Part shown: in pieces, positions 33,175 to 35,201 of the stretch
Position numbering within the stretch: position 1 is the stretch's first letter
Layout: each line of letters begins with the position of its first letter
Assembly (NCBI GenBank): GCA_002405835.1
Contig: DHMO01000053.1
Span: 122,395-157,595, forward strand
DNA length: 35,201 nt
Reading direction: 5' to 3'
Source of the DNA: Lentisphaeria bacterium UBA4640
GTDB lineage: Bacteria; Verrucomicrobiota; Lentisphaeria; Victivallales; UBA1829
The notes under the pieces: model-generated
Told to the model about the DNA's origin: nothing
The model's input: the letters and a program-made list of their open reading frames with translations, nothing else
Database searches by the model: none
Position numbers and translations under genes: made by a program

Positions 33175-33951
33175 TTACCAGACGCCCTCTTCGCCCCAGA
33201 AAACCTTGTCGCCGTTTGCCTGGGGAATTTGGTATATTTTCATGGAGTTTACATGTCCATCGACAAATCCTATTGTGGAAGTCAGCCCCGGATGTCGGTA
33301 AGTGATTTTTCCGGCCAGAGCCGCGTTCCCGTCGCCGCGGTTATTGCATTCTAACCCCCAGGGGGAGGCGCCAAGATCCGCATAAAGCATTCTCGTCGAA
33401 GGAGATTTGCAGGTTCCGAGAAACAGGTTTTTCATATAAAAACCGGGCGAGCTGGAAGAATTCCGGGCGTTCATCCATGTATTTATGCCGACGGGAAAAC
33501 TTTCCTCTTCCAAGTTGAACGTTTTTTTCGCCGGGCAGGTGAAAACGGGAAGGATCATTTCCCGAACATTGCTTCCTGCGGAGATACTTCTTGTTGAACA
33601 GCAATCCCCTGCGACCGCTTTTTTCTGCAGATAAGAGTGGAGAATATCCATCCATTTGACTCTTGAGCCATTCCCGACCCATAGAATGGTTCCGTCAGAA
33701 ACCTGATACATCAGATAGTCGTTGTTGTCGGAGGCATACAGCTGAGTGGAAAGAAGCAGCTGCTTCCGGTTTGAGACGCAGTTGATCGCATTTGCCTTTT
33801 CCCTTGCCGCTTTCAGCGCGGGCAGGAGCAGTCCGGCAAGGATTGCGATGATCGCAATTACGACGAGGAGCTCTACAAGGGTGAATTTTTTTGGCCTCAG
33901 CGTACAGTATGAAACAGGGAAACGGTTGTTTCTGTCTGTGTGAGATTTCAT
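33175..33951 (-). CDS. Type II secretion-type pseudopilin with C-terminal DGHV motif
   Basis: A 258-residue protein with a prepilin peptidase signal: positively charged leader, then KKFTLVELLVVIAIIAILAG, where cleavage before Phe23 leaves Glu at position 5 and a hydrophobic helix to about residue 45. A Lys, not the usual Gly, stands before the cleavage site, as I recall being common in Lentisphaerota. The C-terminus has YRHPGLTSTIGFVDGHV, the hallmark of the large 'H-X9-DG'/DUF1559-like pseudopilin family; here ten residues separate His from Asp-Gly. The ATG at 33951 (AAAGG eleven bases before) is preferred over a longer open frame that overlaps the LacI gene. It lies between the LacI regulator (61 bases upstream) and the glycosidase. 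No other secretion gene is present. Confidence 0.85.
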   Translation of the reverse strand: MKSHTDRNNRFPVSYCTLRPKKFTLVELLVVIAIIAILAGLLLPALKAAREKANAINCVSNRKQLLLSTQLYASDNNDYLMYQVSDGTILWVGNGSRVKWMDILHSYLQKKAVAGDCCSTRSISAGSNVREMILPVFTCPAKKTFNLEEESFPVGINTWMNARNSSSSPGFYMKNLFLGTCKSPSTRMLYADLGASPWGLECNNRGDGNAALAGKITYRHPGLTSTIGFVDGHVNSMKIYQIPQANGDKVFWGEEGVW

Positions 33952-34012
33952 GGTGTTGTCAGCCTTTCGTTTGTTTATCTTTTTGTTGTTTTTGTTTCTG
34001 AAAAAAGAGAAT

Positions 34013-35050
34013 TTATCTGTTGTCCATAATTTTCCCCCCTTCGTTTTTCTCCGGATTTCGCAGCAAGTCTGGAACAGATCCGGCAACGTAGAGTTTTGTC
34101 TCCACCATCATTTCTATTGAACCGTCACAGCCGAGCATCGGACGGTTCGTAACCAGATATGTTATCCAGCGCAGGATATCCTCTGTGGAAAAATCGATCC
34201 GATCGATGTTTGCGCTGACCATATCCTTTGCAGAAATTTTTTCATAGACTCCGTAACTCAGAATCCCGATACTCTTCATGTCGTCCGATAGAAAGGGCAG
34301 AACAGCATTGCAAAACTCCTGCGCGCTGAAATCCATGACAAAAAAGATTGCCGACGGATTTTCGCGGTTCCGGATAAAATACTCCTGACAGACCTGGCAG
34401 AGTCCCCGTCCGGGAAGACTGCGGAGCACGTCAATCCTGCAATCCGGAGCAAGACGTTTCATTTCGGAGGTGAAATAGAAAATGCGCCGCTCCGCATCCA
34501 GATGGATCCAGTGATGGTGAACAGCGATGTGCTTCCGGTGTCCGAGAGCATGGAGATGATGAGCCGCTTGGGCGCCGCCGAGCGCATCGTTGCTGCGGAG
34601 GATGACGTCCACGTTCCGGGCATAACCGAACAGGGAGATGCTGTAAATCTGCGGATTCTGTTTCCGCATTTCCGTGACGATGCTCTCATCCGGTTCGGAA
34701 CAGAAGACGACCACTTCGGTCTCCGCTGCGGCGTCCAGAAAAGCGATCCGTTTCTCCCGGTGATTGGTCAGCACAATGGAAAATCCGTTGTCCGAAAGCC
34801 TCTGCATCAGCTGAGCGCCGAAATAGAGCAGATAGTTGTTGTGGCTGAAATCGAAGACGACTTTGCCGCCGGTCTGCCCCTGATATGCATTGTAGCCTTT
34901 TTTGTTCAGAGCCTCAATTACGCGCTTTTTCGTGGACGGGCGGACCGCGGGTTCATTGTTCATGACTCTGTACAGGGTCATGGAACTGATCCCGAGTTCC
35001 TTCGCAAGTTCGCTGAGATTGATGTTCGTTGCAAATTTTTTCTTTTTCAT
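34013..35050 (-). CDS. LacI-family transcriptional regulator
   Basis: A 345-residue DNA-binding protein: N-terminal helix-turn-helix NLSELAKELGISSMTLYRVM (11-30) and the hinge region VRPSTKKRVIEALNKKGYNA, followed by a periplasmic-binding-protein-like sensor domain (VVFDFSHNNYLLYFGAQLMQ, SNDALGGAQAAHHLHALGHR, FVMDFSAQEFCNAVLP). The order and spacing are those of LacI/GalR proteins, whose ligand is usually a sugar. GAGG precedes the ATG. It heads the transcript of the pseudopilin and the large glycosidase and has an excellent promoter with a CGCG-centred imperfect palindrome in the spacer, suggesting self-regulation. The ligand is unknown; the glycosidase product is the natural guess. Confidence 0.93.
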   Translation of the reverse strand: MKKKKFATNINLSELAKELGISSMTLYRVMNNEPAVRPSTKKRVIEALNKKGYNAYQGQTGGKVVFDFSHNNYLLYFGAQLMQRLSDNGFSIVLTNHREKRIAFLDAAAETEVVVFCSEPDESIVTEMRKQNPQIYSISLFGYARNVDVILRSNDALGGAQAAHHLHALGHRKHIAVHHHWIHLDAERRIFYFTSEMKRLAPDCRIDVLRSLPGRGLCQVCQEYFIRNRENPSAIFFVMDFSAQEFCNAVLPFLSDDMKSIGILSYGVYEKISAKDMVSANIDRIDFSTEDILRWITYLVTNRPMLGCDGSIEMMVETKLYVAGSVPDLLRNPEKNEGGKIMDNR

Positions 35051-35068
35051 TGTTCAGACCTCGTACAG

Positions 35069-35097
35069 ATTATACAACATTTACGCGAAAAAGTCAA
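35069..35097 (-). promoter_or_regulatory. Near-consensus sigma-70 promoter of the LacI gene
   Basis: TTGACT (35092-35097), a 17-base spacer and a perfect TATAAT (35069-35074) on the minus strand, about 12 bases before the expected start of transcription and 19 bases ahead of the ATG at 35050. Confidence 0.75.
35080..35091. promoter_or_regulatory. Candidate LacI-type operator inside the promoter spacer
   Basis: TTTACGCGAAAA is palindromic at ten of twelve positions around a central CGCG, and fills the space between the -35 and -10 boxes. LacI-family operators are typically palindromes with a central CG. Binding there would block RNA polymerase. No second copy was found before the glycosidase or pseudopilin genes. 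Confidence 0.4.
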
Positions 35098-35127
35098 TAG
35101 GCAAACACTGGAAACGTTCGGGAAAAA

Positions 35128-35145
35128 ATGTTATACTTATAACAT
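35128..35145. repeat. Perfect AT-rich palindrome upstream of the LacI gene
   Basis: ATGTTATA-CT-TATAACAT is an 8-base perfect inverted repeat 31 bases upstream of the LacI -35 box. It may bind another regulator or be part of the adjoining hairpin region. Confidence 0.45.
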
Positions 35146-35148
35146 AAA

Positions 35149-35178
35149 ACCCTTCGTTCTGAATTCAAAACGAAGGGT
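35149..35178 (-). terminator. Hairpin at the right edge, probable terminator of an off-window gene
   Basis: ACCCTTCGTT, a 10-base loop and AACGAAGGGT form a perfect 10-base stem. On the minus strand it continues TTTATG, giving a short T-run. A gene ending beyond 35201 on the minus strand would be the one terminated; this cannot be seen. Confidence 0.55.
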
Positions 35179-35201
35179 ATGGAATCAAAAAAACGGGATT
35201 G

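Noticed and set aside
33954..34012. The A/C-rich stretch between the LacI and pseudopilin genes as a separate small RNA or promoter
   Set aside because: It is low-complexity with no -10/-35 pair and no stem; it reads best as an unstructured intercistronic leader.
1..35201. tRNA, rRNA, phage, insertion sequence, CRISPR and toxin-antitoxin content
   Set aside because: Intergenic gaps are mostly below 200 bases and carry only promoters and hairpins; no integrase, transposase, repeat array or cloverleaf was recognised by eye.

Overview
The window reads as chromosomal DNA of a Gram-negative, sugar-degrading bacterium of the phylum Lentisphaerota (Victivallales-like, a gut or animal-associated type). 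The pointers are a pseudopilin of the Lentisphaerota/Planctomycetota style (KKFTLVELLVVIAIIAILAG followed by a late RH...FVDGHV motif) between a LacI-type regulator and a very large secreted glycosidase, an LPS core pair resembling waaG/waaP, a Na+-pumping oxaloacetate decarboxylase, and strong AAGGAG-type ribosome binding sites. This placement is inference from gene content; no rRNA or tRNA gene was found to confirm it. Base composition looks moderately GC-rich, except at both ends, which look AT-richer.

Layout. (1) 1-1222: the frameshifted 3' end of an unidentified gene faces a family 2 glycosyltransferase; this looks like the edge of a surface-polysaccharide locus. (2) 1286-8303: purM diverges from a uxaC-nagB operon (uronate and amino-sugar entry), followed by an AraC regulator divergent from a cytoplasmic GH116 glycosidase. 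(3) 8446-11594: lon protease overlapping a secreted LolA-like protein. (4) 11606-15851, minus strand: a DUF3089 lipoprotein with its own promoter, and pyrH-frr-GT39 membrane glycosyltransferase with another. (5) 15994-22983, plus strand: an ABC-F ATPase, then icd and a tightly packed run GNAT / DUF2156 / waaG / waaP / arfB with overlapping ends. (6) 23052-29059, minus strand: a PMCA-type Ca2+ P-type ATPase upstream of oadA-oadB-oadG. (7) 29213-35050, minus strand: a small secreted orphan with a near-consensus promoter, and a LacI regulator - pseudopilin - 1109-residue secreted glycosidase module with a candidate operator in the regulator's own promoter.

How it fits together. Housekeeping functions (purM, pyrH, frr, lon, icd, arfB) alternate with carbohydrate catabolism (uxaC, nagB, GH116, the large glycosidase, two sugar-type regulators), envelope construction (GT2, GT39, waaG, waaP, possibly DUF2156) and ion-coupled energy metabolism (OadABG, Ca2+ ATPase). 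I see no phage, insertion sequence, CRISPR array or toxin-antitoxin pair. The items I find most worth a second look are the LacI-pseudopilin-glycosidase module, the possible lipid- or LPS-modifying cassette downstream of icd, and two enzymes whose expected active-site residue is replaced (NagB Asp to Ser; DUF3089 Ser to Gly).
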